A DNA stretch of 64,000 bases from Dromiciops gliroides (taxonomy: Eukaryota; Chordata; Mammalia; Microbiotheria; Microbiotheriidae): contig NC_057863.1 of assembly GCF_019393635.1 (NCBI RefSeq), positions 645,090,660 through 645,154,659 of the forward strand, in the 5' to 3' direction. The notes under the pieces were generated by a model. The model did no database searches. It worked only from the letters and a program-made list of their open reading frames with translations, and was not told where the DNA came from. Position numbers and translations under genes: made by a program. Below are positions 22,264 to 33,312 of this stretch, one piece after another (positions within the stretch are counted from its first letter, which is position 1; every line of letters starts with the position of its first letter).

Positions 22264-22398
22264 GGGGCAGCTAGGTGGTACAGTGGATAGAGCACCAGCC
22301 CTGGATTCAGGAGGACCTGAGTTCAAATCCTTGACACTTACTTGCTGTGTGACCCTGGGTAAGTCACTTAACCCCAATTGCCTCAAAAATTTTTTTTT
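22264..22398 (+). mobile_element. CORE-SINE, second of a pair
   Basis: A copy with a small deletion after 'gagttcaaatcc'. It starts at the duplicated 'aaataaacatta', so it inserted at or in the tail of the first. Confidence 0.92.
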
Positions 22399-22729
22399 AA
22401 TTTATAGCTTTTGCTTTTTACATCATCAGAGTTTTTCCCAGTATCCTTCCTCTTCCAGACTTCCATCCCATATAACAAACAGTACTTTGTTAAGACAAAA
22501 AAGGAGGAGAAAATGAGTACATTGAAAAAGTCTGAAAACTTGACAATCCTAAAGAATGCCTGTTACTCCCACCTCCTTGAAGGGTGTAGTGGGAACATCC
22601 CCTCATGTCTCCTCCTTCAAGTCCTGTTTGATAACTCTGCAATACACACTTTTGAGGTTTTGGTGGTCTCTTCCCTCGACATCATTGTAGTCTTGCTATC
22701 TATTGGTCTTTTGTGACTCCAGGCTCTTC

Positions 22730-22870
22730 TTCATCACATTTTTTTTTCTTTTTCTTGATCACATTTCTTAGAGTACACTCTTACTGCATTCATGGACCAT
22801 AATTTGTTAGGCATCCCCCAGTCCATGGACACAACTTTGGTGTTTCAGCCTCTTTCATTTAGCCATAAGG
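22730..22870 (-). mobile_element. L1-type 3' fragment
   Basis: 'accataatttgttaggcat' and 'ccccagtccatggacacaac' resemble the reverse complement of the L1/HAL1 3' region (compare 27900-27950). Confidence 0.4.
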
Positions 22871-23126
22871 AAGAAATAGGAGTAAGTTCAGTTTTGGGGT
22901 TGGATCTGTGCCCCAGCCATGACCTCCAGACACTTTGCTGTTAGAAGCTGACTAATTTCTTCTCCTCAGACCTCCACAAGCATTGTCAGGCTATTGAGCT
23001 ATTGAGGGGTAAGGGCTGGGTCGGGAGAGGTCACCCTACCCTTCTTCTAATTAAGTAGCGAATCGGATTTCTGTCTTCTTTGTGCATTAGAAAAAAATTA
23101 GTACAGTCGGGTTAAAAAGAACTTGA

Positions 23127-23276
23127 GGGGGCAGCTAGGTGGCACAGTGGATAGAGCACTGGCCCTGGATTCAGGAGGACCTGAGTTCAAATCTGGCCTC
23201 AGACACTTGACACTTACTAGCTGTGTGACCCTGGGCAAGTCACTTAACCCCCATTGCCCCACAAAAAAAAAAAAAA
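23127..23276 (+). mobile_element. CORE-SINE (WSINE1/MAR1 type)
   Basis: A complete copy with poly-A. The target-site duplication is aaaagaacttga. Confidence 0.95.
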
Positions 23277-23699
23277 GAACTTGAAAATTGATGGTGAACA
23301 TCAGGTAATTTCATGGCATCAGTTCTGACAAGCTTCCGAAGATCTGTATCCTGGGGTGATGATTCAGCTGTATTGAGATTGTATTTGGGGATATAGGGAT
23401 GCCTACTTATATACCTGTCCATTCAGAGGTGAACGTATCTTAGTGGGAGAACCACAGAGGAGAAGGACGTGGGTCCAAAGTTTAGATGATGTGTTATTGA
23501 TGCCTTTCAGGTTTTTTTTTACTATTATGTTCTGAATAGACCCTTCCCCGATCCACACCCTGTGACCTTTCCCTTGTAACAAAGACAAAATCCCCCCCAC
23601 AGTAGTACAGCAAAACTAGGGCCTCACAGCCCTGGAGGGTTGGAAGGAAACCCGGCAAGCAATGACAGACCTGATGAAGGCCTGGAGGCCTTGGTCAAG

Positions 23700-23960
23700 G
23701 GGCACCCACTGCCTCTTCAGGCAGCCCTTTTTCTGCTCTGAGAGTGCTGCTCCCAACATCAAACTTCATTTGACTTCTCTTCCATCTGTTGCTTCTGATT
23801 GTGCCTTTTTGAGGCCAAAATATAACCTCTCTAATCTCTTTTCCATGTAACTTGACTGCAGCTATTCTATTCTGTCTGAGTCTCCACTAGGTTAAAATGC
23901 CCAGTTCTTTTAACCAATCCTCATACGTTAGGCATAACAATCCTGGGAGTTGTAGCGTCT
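23700..23960 (+). mobile_element. CR1/L3-type LINE fragment
   Basis: 'gaggccaaaatataacctct', 'taggttaaaatgcccagttc' and 'accaatcctcatacgtta' follow the order of CR1/L3 3' copies. 23960-24455 after it holds open frames on both strands without a recognisable product. Confidence 0.5.
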
Positions 23961-24454
23961 CCCCCCCAACACCCCACCCTGACCACTAGTCCTGCTTCCA
24001 GCCCAGGCCTCAGAGTCTTTGTCCAGGAGGCAGCATCTGTGAAGAATCAGCCAGCCTTCCCCACCAGCCACCATCACTGAAGGACGAGGCACCCTAAAGG
24101 AGAGGCGGGAGGTAGCATGTGACCACCTCTCCTCTCAGACCCTGATGGAGACGGCCCAGGATCCTGAGCCCAAGAGCTTTTGGAGTGGCCGGGAGTCCAG
24201 CCCAAGGCCTGTCGTCATCACCCTGGGAAGCAGCCCCTGTGGAGATGCAGCCTGGCCACTGCCCCTGCAGGGGCTGCCGGAACAACTCCCAAGGACCCAG
24301 AAGGGAATGTCCCTGGCCCTGCCAAGTGGATCAGCTTCAGAAACCGATATGATTTTCTCAGTAGGGGTGACATTCAAGAAGAGGCAGGACCATCTGCTTT
24401 GCTACCATATCCTAAGGGACTTTTCCATCCGACTTGCCCCTGAAACCTCTGTGT

Positions 24455-24580
24455 TGTCTCTCCGTTAGAATATGAGCCCCTTGAGGGCAGCAGCTGCTTA
24501 CTTTTCTCTTTGTATTTGCGGCACTTAACACTGTAAGCCTTTAATAAATGCTTCATTCATTCATTCATTCATTCATGACA
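24455..24580 (+). mobile_element. L2-type 3' end with (attc)n tail
   Basis: 'gaatatgagccccttgaggg' and 'cctttaataaatgcttc' followed by eight cattc-type units are an L2 3' terminus. Confidence 0.6.
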
Positions 24581-24646
24581 TGGACTTTGTTGTCCTGGTT
24601 TGCCTTTCTCTAGACTCTCTCTGGCCCTTTTAAAATTGTGTTATCC

Positions 24647-24812
24647 AGGGCAGCTAGGTGGTGTAGTGGATAAACCACTGGCCCTGGATTCAGTAGGACT
24701 TGAGTTCAAATCCAGCCTCAGACACTTAGCACTTACTAGCTGTGTGATCCTGGGCAAGTCACTTAACCCTCATTGCCCCACAAAAAAAACCCAACCAACC
24801 AACCAAAAAAAA
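24647..24812 (+). mobile_element. CORE-SINE (WSINE1/MAR1 type)
   Basis: A complete copy. The tail contains (aacc)n. The target-site duplication is aattgtgttatcca. Confidence 0.94.
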
Positions 24813-25117
24813 TAAATTGTGTTATCCAAAACTGATGACAGTGCTCCCAGTGAGGTCTAGTGAGGGCAGAGGGGAGTGAGAAGATGGAGCTGTGCCAGCC
24901 AACACATCAGTGATGCCACGGACAGCATATGTGCGCCACATCCCAAACCTGTAGGCCCTCCTGATCTCTTCATCCAGAGGAGGGAGGAACGTTGCCTTAT
25001 TTCTCCTCTGAAGCCAGGCTTGGTCATTAGTCACCCAGTGTTCATCTCAGTCCTACTGTTCTTTCTGTTTACTTCATTATTTTAATGTCTGTTGTTTTCC
25101 TGGTTCTGTTTACATCA

Positions 25118-25323
25118 GGTGGCACAGTGGAGAGAGCTTTGGGCCTGGATTCATGAAGACCCGAGTTCAAATCCAACCTCAGACACTCATTTGTGTGACC
25201 CTGGGCAAGGCACTTAGCCTCTGTTTGGCCCAGTTCCTCAACTATAAAATGGGGATGATGATAGCACCTACCTCACAGGGTTGTTGTGAGGATCAAAGGA
25301 GATAATTTGTAAAAGTGATTGGT
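25118..25323 (+). mobile_element. MIR/THER-type SINE
   Basis: 'gggcctggattcatgaagac', 'accctgggcaaggcactta' and 'tgggttgttgtgaggatc'-like text with the 3' MIR part 'gatgatgatagcacctacc'. Confidence 0.75.
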
Positions 25324-25328
25324 ACATA

Positions 25329-25488
25329 GGGGCAACTAGGTGGTGCAGTGGATAAAGCACTGGTCTTGAATTCAGGAGGACCTGAGTTCAAATCTGGCCT
25401 CAGACACTTGACACTTACTAGCTGCGTAACCCTGGGCAAGTCACTTAACCCTCATTGCCCCCCCCCTCCAAGAAATTAAAAATTAAAA
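25329..25488 (+). mobile_element. CORE-SINE (WSINE1/MAR1 type)
   Basis: A complete copy. 'aaagtgattggtacatag' and 'aaagtgactggtacatag' flank it as the target-site duplication. Confidence 0.94.
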
Positions 25489-25530
25489 AGTGACTGGTAC
25501 ATAGTAGAGACCGTATAATTGCCTCTTCTC

Positions 25531-26285
25531 TTCCCCTAACCATTCCTGGACTAGAGTCACCAGAATTGAGTTTATTTATTCTATTCAGTTAATATTGCTA
25601 ATATATCATCATCATTATTATTATTCATCTAGTCACTGAATAGACTAAAAACATTTGTTACCGCGCCCCGCCCGTCGTATGTAAGACCCTGCACTAGTGA
25701 TACAAAGAGGATCAAAGCATGATTCTTGCCCTCCAGGTGCTTCCAGGCTGGGAGGAGGGAGGAGATGAGTGCACAGACAGCTATAAAACAAGTCATAAGC
25801 ATATTAGACTTGAGAAACATGAGGCCAGGTCTAGGTGTGGAGTGCTGGGAAGAGAACCTTCATGAAGACAGGTGGCAGCTGAGGGCTCTAAAGGAAGGGG
25901 AGGATTCCAAAAAGGGAAGTCACCTCAGGGAGTCAGTCCAGGTCTGCAGATGGAAGCAGGCATGGGGCACAGGATGAAGAGAAGTTTGCATGGTCCTGTA
26001 AGAATGAAGTCCAGGGGCAGCTAGGTGGCGCAGTGGATAGAGCACCAGCCCTGGACAAAAAACAAGTTTATGAAAACTCCATTGGGACAAGGGAAGGTCA
26101 AAAAAGGGTTTAGGACTGATGTTATGGGGTGCACGGGATGATGGCCAGGGCCCAGAGCTACTCAGCTTTTGGTTCTGTCTTCTCTGACAGACCAGGATCT
26201 TAGAGAGGAGTACAGGCCTTGTGACCCAGCTTGGGCGCTGTGGGGAAAACACTCTGCACACCTTCACACCCTGTTCAGATGTGAA
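25531..26285 (+). repeat. Left arm of a large inverted repeat
   Basis: This arm matches the reverse complement of 30878-31816. From about 25690 to 26010 I count only two or three mismatches in roughly 300 bases. The outer 150 bases and the inner 230 bases differ more (about one in ten to one in sixteen). It lacks the 3' part of a SINE and adjoining sequence present in the right arm. The arm contains no recognisable gene; similar open frames appear in both arms only because the DNA is duplicated. Confidence 0.88.
26014..26055 (+). mobile_element. CORE-SINE remnant (head only)
   Basis: The SINE head ends abruptly at 'cagccctgga' and joins 'caaaaaacaagtttatg'. The other arm carries the whole element, so this is a later deletion. 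Confidence 0.9.
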
Positions 26286-26640
26286 TCCTCCTGATTCGGA
26301 TAAGTAAGTGGTGAGAGCTCTCAGGTCCTGGGCCCTGCCTTCTGCAGGCTAAACTTCTCCAGGGCATGGTGGTACCTTGAGGCTCTTCACTAGCCCAGTC
26401 ACCTTCTTGTGGACATTTCCCAACTTATCAGCGTCTTCCCCAAAATATGCTCCTCCCAGGGCACTGCAGTTGTAGTTGATCTGGGTAGAGTGTGGTGGGC
26501 CTTGTTCATACAGCAGAAGGCAGCCTTTTGGGCTGCTGCATCCCACTCAACTTATATTAAGGTTTCCCATTCATTTGGGCCACGAATGGCTCTATGTAGT
26601 CATGGTAGTCTTATGATCATGAGGTTGATTTTTTAAAACC
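26286..26640 (-). other. Unassigned stretch with a minus-strand frame
   Basis: A minus-strand frame at 26349-26546 (MGCSSPKGCLLLYEQGPPHS, later GEDADKLGNVHKKVTG) looks protein-like in composition and could be a piece of a retrocopy. I do not recognise the parent, and no poly-A tract or flanking duplication is evident. Confidence 0.2.
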
Positions 26641-27420
26641 CAAGCTTAAAACTATATTTCTCTCTATTAATTTAATCTTACTACACTCAGCCCCAAATTT
26701 GAACCTGTCAACATTGTTCTGGATTCTGCCATCTGGCATGTGTTGTCTGCAGATTTAATAAGTGTTCCAGCTAAGCCTTTATCTGAGGCATTATTTTAAA
26801 AATTATAAACAGCAAGAGACCAAGCACAGATCCCTGGGGTACTCCTCTGCTAGAAACCTCCTTTAAGGTTCACATCAACCCATTAATGTCATTCAGGTGG
26901 GTTCCACTTCACTGTTCTATCGTACCGCTGTCTTGTACATTTGTGCCACAAGGACGGCATTAGTGACTTTGCCAAATGCTTTTCTAACATCTAGTTAAAC
27001 AGTATTGACAGCATTCCCGTGATCTACCAGTCTTGTGATGTTATGTAAAAGGAAAATGAGGTTATTCTGCCATGAGCCAGTCTTCTGTATCACTACTTCC
27101 TTTTCTAGATGTTCACTAACCATCCTAAGATGTCCTAGAATTCTGTGAGGAATTAAAAGCCAAGCTCTTTGGCCAACAGTTTGCAGACTCTTCTGCTTTT
27201 TCTTTGAAAATCAGTCCATTTAATCCTTTCCTATTCCCTTCTCCCTGATTTTTCAAGGACCACTGAAGGGGGCTCAGCAGTCATGTCCTCCAGTACTCTC
27301 AGTACCCTGGGTTGCAAAATAAATCAGAGCTTGGAAATTTGAACTAATCAAGGACACTGAGGTATATTTTAATATCTCCCTATTCATTTTGGGATCCAAT
27401 TATTAGCCATTCTTGGTTCT
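26640..27420 (+). mobile_element. CR1/L3-type LINE fragment
   Basis: 'acagatccctggggtactcc', 'ccattaatgtcattcagg', 'ttgccaaatgcttttctaac', 'ccgtgatctaccagtcttg' and 'gttcactaaccatcctaag' occur in the order of the mammalian CR1/L3 3' part. The copy is old, with no long open frame. Orientation follows the other plus-strand copies. Confidence 0.6.
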
Positions 27421-27424
27421 ATCC

Positions 27425-30400
27425 TTTTTTCCCCTCATTTACTATTATATTTTCCCCAATTGCATGTAAAAACAGTTTTTAATATCTATTTTTAAAACTT
27501 AGAGTTCCAAATTGTCTCCCTCCCCCCCCTTGATAAGGCAAGTAATTCAATATAGGTTATACATGTGTAGTCATGCAAAACATTTCCATGTTAGTCATGT
27601 TGTGAAAAAAACAGACAAAAAATCTTAAGAAAAATAAAGTAAAAAAAATTATGCTTCAGTCTATATTCAGATACCATCAGTTCTTTCTCTTGAGATGGAT
27701 AATATTTTTTATCATAAGTCCTTCAGAGTTGTCTTGGATCTTTGTATTGCCGAGAATAGCCAAGTCCTTCACATCTGATCATCTTACATAATATTGCTGT
27801 TACTTTGTACAACACAGTACATTTCACTTTGCATCAGCTGATGTCTTTCCAGGTTTTTCTGAGAGCATCCAGATTATCATTTCTTTCATCATAATCACAT
27901 ACCACAGTTCAGCCATTCCCCAATTGATGGGTATACCCTCAATTCTAATTCTTTGACACCAGAAAAGAGCTGCTACAAATATTTTTGTACCTACAGGTCC
28001 TTTTCCTTTTTGTTTTTTATCTCTTTTTGAATACAGACCTAGGTAGTGGTATTGCTAGGTCAAAGGGTATGCATGATTTTATAGCCCTTTGGACATATTC
28101 CAAATTGCTCTACAGAATGGTTGAATCAGTTTACAACTCCACCAGCGGTGTATTAATGTCTCATTTTCCCCACATCCCCTCCAATATTTGTCATTTTCCT
28201 CTTCTCTCCTGTTAGTCAATCTAATAGGTATGGGATAGTACCCCAGAATTGTCTTTATTTGCATCTCTCCAAAACAGTAGTGAGTTGGAGCATTTTTTCA
28301 TATGGCTATAGATAGCTTTGTTTACTTTATCTGAAAACTGTTCATATCTTTTGATCATTTATCAATTGGGGAATGCCTTTTATTTTTATAAATTTGACTC
28401 AGTTCTCTATATGTTTGAGAAATGAGGCCTTTATCAGAGAAACTTGCTTAACAGTTTTTCACAGTATTTCTCTCCATCCTATTCCCTCCTCCTATTTATT
28501 CTATTTTCCCTCTCCTTTCACCCTGTCTCTCCCCCAATCTGCCCTCCCTTCTACCACCTCCCTCTTATCCTCTTCCCCTCCTACTTTCCTGCAGCGTAAG
28601 ATAGATTTCTGTACCCAATTTAGTGTGTATATTATTCCTTTTTTGAGCTAGTTCTAATGAGAGTAAGGTTCACTCATTCCCCCTTACCTCCTCTTTCTTC
28701 CCCTCCACTGTATAAGCTTTTTCTTGCTTCTTTTATGTGAGATAATTTTCCACATTCCACCTCTCTCACTTTATTACAGTGCATTCCTCTCTTACCCCTT
28801 AATTTTATTTTTTAGCTATCACCCCTTCATATTCAATTCACACCTGTGCCTTCTTTTTTTATATAATTTTTACAACTGCTCTAATAATGAGAAAGTTATT
28901 TGTTACAAGTATCATCTTGCCATATAGTAAAGTTTAACCTTTTAAAATCCCTTATGATTTCCTTTTCCTATTTACCTTTTTATGCTTTTCTTGAGTCTTA
29001 TATTTGAAAGTCAGATTTTCCATTTAGCTGTGATCTTTTCACCAAGAATTCCTGAAAATCCTTTCTTTCATTGAATTCCCATTTTTTCCCTGAAGGAGTA
29101 TACTCAGTTTTGCTAGATAGGTGATTCTTGGTTGTTATCACAGTTCCTTTTCCCTCTGCAATATCATATTCCAAACCCTCAGATCCTTTAATTTGGAAGC
29201 TGTTAAAATCTTGTGTTATCCTGACTATGGCTCCACAGTACTTGAATTGCTTCTTTCTGGCTGCTTTTAATATTTTCCCCTTTACCTGGGAGCTCTGGAA
29301 TTTGGCTATAATATTTCTGGGAGTTTTCATTTTGGGATCTCTTTCAGGAGGTCATCAGAGTATTCTTTTAATTTTAATTTTACCCTCTGGTTCTAGAATA
29401 TCTGGGCAGTTTTCCTTAATAATTTCTTGAAAGATGATGTCTGAGCTCTTTTTTTGATCATGGCTTTCAGGTAGTCCAATACTTTTTAAATTATCTCTCC
29501 TGGATCTATTTTCCAGGCCAATTGTTTTTCCCTTGAAATGTTTCACATTATCTTCTATTTTTTTCATTCTTTTGGTTTTGTTTTGTCGTGTCTTGATTTC
29601 TCATAAAGTCATTAGCTTCCATTTGCTCAATTCTAATTTTTAAGAAATTATTTACTTCAGTGAGCTTTTGTACCTCCTTTTTCATTTGACTAGTTCTGTT
29701 TTTCAAGGCACTCTTCTCATTGACTTTTTGTACCTATTTTACCATTTGGTCTAGTCTGTTTTGAAGGTCTTATTTTTTTCAGTTGTGTGTGTGTGTGTGT
29801 GTGTGTGTCCTTTACCAAGATGTTGACTTTTTTCTCCAGGATATTCTTGTATCACTCATTTCAAACCCCCTCACATCCCCACTTTTTTTCATAGTCCTTT
29901 TTGAGCTATTTTATGGCCTGAAACCAATTCATATTTTTCTTAAAGGCTTTGGGTGTAGGAGCTTTGACTTTTTGCTGCTCTGGGCATTTTCCTATGGCGT
30001 TATTTCGAGCTTTGACTTTTTTATCTTCTTCTGAGTGTGTGTTTTGATCTTCTTCGTCAGCATAGTCACTTTCTATGGTCAGAAATTTTTTCCTGTTGTT
30101 TGCTCAGTTTTCTCAGCCTATTTCTTGACTTTTTACTCATTGTTAAAGTAAGGCTTTGTTTCCAGGGTGGAGGACACACTGTCCCAAGCTTCAGGGGTTC
30201 TATGCAGCTGTTTTCAGAGATACTTCTAGGGACCTATAAGTTTTTAGTTCTTCCAAGGTGGCATGATCTAAGGAGAAGTGTGTTCACTACTCTCCTGTCC
30301 TGTGTTCTGGTCTGTGAGTGACCAAAACCCCTCTTCTCTGCCCTGGAACTGTGAGGAGGGTCCCTGCTCCACTATGTCTGTAAGGTCTGGTATGTTAGTG

Positions 30401-30860
30401 CTCCTCCCTGCCCTGGGGCTGCCACTTAGGACTGGGACCACGGATTTGAGTATGGGCAGAGCAACAGTCTTGCCCCAGTCTAGCAAAGAGCCCCTGTAAT
30501 CTCCTTCTGCCCAGTTGTTCGACCCCCTTACTGTCTATGGGTTGAGAGTTCCAGGAGCAGTTGCTGCAGCTGCTGATTGAGTGGCTCCCAATGCCCGTTT
30601 CTGGTTTGCTGGGACCCAGTCTGTGCTGGTGCGGCCTGTGCTGGACTGCGTTCCATTGTCATCCTGGTACAACAGACCTTTCCTGCCAACCTCCTAGGTC
30701 ATCTTTGGCTGAGAAATTATTTCACCCTGTCCTTTTGTGGGTTCTGCTGCTCTAGGAATTGTCTTATGGCATGATTTGAAGGTATTTGCAGGGGTCTTGG
30801 GAAGAGCTCAGGTGAGTTGCTGCCTTTCCTCAGCCATCTTGGCTCCCTCCACAGGCCTTA
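27425..30860 (-). mobile_element. HAL1-like LINE (L1 relative with ORF1, no ORF2), near full length
   Basis: Read on the minus strand, the 5' end near 30860 is 'gggagccaagatggctgagg', the usual start of L1-type 5' regions. ORF1 remains lie at 28998-29567 with L1 ORF1p signatures in order: ENRSRRDNLKSIGLPE, DIIFQEIIKENCPD, TPRNIIAKF, KILKAARKKQFKY, RITQDF and SGKKWEFN. The next 1.6 kb down to 27425 is L1-type 3' region ('cattccccaattgatgggt' on plus). No endonuclease or reverse-transcriptase sequence lies between, so the copy matches the ORF1-only HAL1 design. ORF1 is split by frameshifts, so the copy looks dead. A (tg)n run lies at 29785-29808. Confidence 0.7.
28998..29567 (-). pseudogene. 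Decayed L1/HAL1 ORF1 protein region
   Basis: Two minus-strand frames (29355-29567 then 28998-29330) carry the RNA-recognition and C-terminal domains of an L1-type ORF1 RNA-chaperone protein. Recognisable blocks are IIFQEIIKENCPDI and TPRNIIAKF followed by ILKAARKKQ. The coiled-coil part expected upstream (29570-29760) is eroded. A known ORF1p binds RNA as a trimer in retrotransposition; this copy is interrupted. Confidence 0.65.
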
Positions 30861-30877
30861 CTTCTGTTCTTTAATAA

Positions 30878-31816
30878 CTCATATCTGAATAGGGCATGAA
30901 GGTGTGCAAAATGTTTTCCCCACAGCGCCCAAGCTGGGTCACGAGGCCTGTACTCCTCTCTAAGATCCTTGTCTGTCAGAGAAGACAGAACCAAAAGGTG
31001 AGTAGCTCTGGGCCCTGGCCATCATCCCGTGCACCCCATAACATCAGTCCTAAACCCTTTTTTGACCCTCCCTTGTCCCAGTGGAGTTTTTATAAACTTT
31101 TTTTTGTCCTTTGCATTCATTGCCAGCCTGAGCTCATTCTGTGCTTTATGCTCAGCTGGACTCCATTCTTTTATTGTTGTTGTTGTTGTTGTTGAGGCAA
31201 TTGGGATTAAGTGACTTGCCCAGGGTCACACAACTAATAAGTGTCAAGTGTCTGAGGCCAGATTTGAACTCAGGTCCTCCTGAATCCAGGGCTGGTGCTC
31301 TATCTACTGCACCACCTAGCTGTCCCCTGGACTTCATTCTTACAGGACCATGCAAACTTCTCTTCACCCTGTGCCCCATGCCTGCTTCCATCTGCAGACC
31401 TGGACTGACTCCCTGAGGTGACTTCCCTTTTTGGAATCCTCCCCTTCCTTTAGAGCCCTCAGCTGCCACCTGTCTTCATGAAGGTTCTCTTCCCAGCACT
31501 CCACACCTAGACCTGGCCTCATGTTTCTCAAGTCTAATATGCTTATGACTTGTTTTATAGCTGTCTGTGTACTCATCTCCTCCCTCCTCCCAGCCTGGAA
31601 GCACCTGGAAGGCAAGAATCATGCTTTGATCCTCTTTGTATCACTAGTGCAGGGTCTTACATATGACGGGGGGGGGGGGGTGGTTAACAAATGTTTTTAG
31701 TCTATTCAGTGACTGGATGAATAATTCATAATAATGATATTTTAATAATATTAAATGAATGGAATGAATAAACTCAATTCTGGTGGCTCTAGTCCAGGAA
31801 TGGTTTGGGGAAGGGA
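30878..31816 (-). repeat. Right arm of the large inverted repeat
   Basis: This is the reverse complement of 25531-26285, longer because it keeps the complete SINE at 31172-31327 and about 65 bases beside it. Its inner end lies about 20 bases from the 5' end of the HAL1-like LINE. Confidence 0.88.
31172..31327 (-). mobile_element. CORE-SINE (WSINE1/MAR1 type) inside the right arm
   Basis: A complete copy with a (ttg)n tail. Its target-site duplication is 'ctggactccattc' and 'ctggacttcattc', and the same target word borders the remnant in the left arm. Confidence 0.94.
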
Positions 31817-31819
31817 ATA

Positions 31820-32095
31820 TCGGAAGGAAGGTTTGGATTTGTTTTGCTTGGCTCCATAGGGTGGCAGGATGAGGAACAAGAGTGAAAGTGAAGCAGATTT
31901 CGACTTGATCCAGGATTGGTTTCCTAGCAATGGGAGTTATTGGGAAAATGACCTGTGCTTGTGCTAGAAGTCTTCAAGTAAAGGCTGGATACCTACCTAC
32001 TGGCTGGGAATGTTGCCTAGGGGATTTTTGGTCAGTCATGGCTTGTTGGCCTAGAAGACCTTGAAGGGCCCTCCCAACGGATTCTATGACTCTGG
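31820..32095 (+). mobile_element. CR1/L3-type 3' end
   Basis: 'ttggctccatagggtggcag', 'tcttcaagtaaaggctggat', 'tactggctgggaatgttg' and 'cccaacggattctatgac' are CR1/L3 3' end wording. Confidence 0.6.
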
Positions 32096-32548
32096 GCTGT
32101 GTGGTGCAGTAAGGGCATGGACTGAATCCAGAGACCAGAGGATTTCCAAAGCCAGTCATTCTCCTCCCTCTCCCCCACTCCCATAGGAAATCAGACCTTC
32201 AGTTTAAGAAATCTACTTTGGAAGGATAAGTAGACCAGCCAACAAGAGTGCTCTCCCAAACTACAGAATGGTTGATTAGCCTTGAGTTTCAGGGGAAGCA
32301 TCGTCTGGGTGATGGGAGCAGCTCACTCCAGACCAACACAGACCTCAGTCCCGATCCTCACTCTTGTCTCTCTCCTTTGAGGGCCTTCATTGGTCAGTAA
32401 ATGGGTTTCCATCTTTTTGGGACATCTTCACTCCCTTTACTCTCTTCTCACCTCCATTCCTACCCCATCAGAATTTTAGCCATAACTCATCATCACATGG
32501 TCTCTCCATGGGTATACATTGTAGCCCCTCTATCCCTTCTAATTATTA

Positions 32549-32698
32549 TTTTTTCTTTTCTTTTGGAGCAATGAGGGTTAAGTGACTTGCCCACGGTCAC
32601 ACAGCTAGGAAGTGTCAAGTGTTTTGAGGTCAGATTTGAAGTCAGGTCTTCCTGAATCCAGGGCCGGTGCTTTATCCACTGCGCCACTTGCTGCCCCC
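32549..32698 (-). mobile_element. CORE-SINE (WSINE1/MAR1 type)
   Basis: A minus-strand copy. 'cctctatcccttct' and 'ccctataccttct' flank it. Confidence 0.92.
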
Positions 32699-32699
32699 T

Positions 32700-33102
32700 A
32701 TACCTTCTCATTCTATAAAATTCTCAGCCCTGTAGTTCTGTGAGTCCTCTGAACAAGAGCTCACCAATATGCTAGACGTGTAGTTCTAGTTATTTCACTA
32801 TTTCAGGGCTGCTAAGGTAGGAACCTCTGTTTTCTGGTCATACCTGGTCAGCTTTCAAGTCATTGTTGGTAATATGGTAACTCCTTGTCACCTGCACTGA
32901 ATGGCTTTTCTTTGCCATAGGGGCTGCCAGCAGTTTTGATGAGTGAGATCAAAGATCTTCAGACATCAATGTTCTATGACTCTCAGCTATGTAATGTCAG
33001 AAGAATATTGATGAGGAAGATAGGTTTGGGGGATCAAAGAAGAGTTGCTATAATTTCCCAAGTTTAACATGGCCTTAGATATATATTTATGTTGTTGTTG
33101 TA
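32700..33102. other. Intergenic, nothing recognised
   Basis: No repeat or exon signature that I can name. Confidence 0.35.
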
Positions 33103-33250
33103 TTTTTTTTTTTTTTTTAGGCAATGGGGGTTAAGTGACTTGCCCAGAGTCACACAGCTAGTAAGTGTCAAGTGTCTGAGGCCGGATTTGAACTCAGGTA
33201 CTCCTGAATCCAGGGCCGGCGCTTTAACCACTGCGCCATCTAGCTGCCCC
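33103..33250 (-). mobile_element. CORE-SINE (WSINE1/MAR1 type)
   Basis: A complete copy. The target-site duplication is gttgttgtattttt. Confidence 0.95.
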
Positions 33251-33312
33251 CTGTTGTTGTATTTTTGAATAGTTTCTATTTCCAGTTCTTTAGAAAACAG
33301 TTGCATGGGATG

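Noticed and set aside
24145-24468. Open frames of 80-107 codons on both strands near 24.1-24.5 kb
   Set aside because: Three competing frames on two strands, no splice context and no known motif; an L2 3' end follows directly.
25726-25977. Two nearly identical 83-residue peptides at 25.7 and 31.4 kb, suggesting a gene pair
   Set aside because: The DNA itself is an inverted duplication; similarity extends beyond the frames and there is no gene context.
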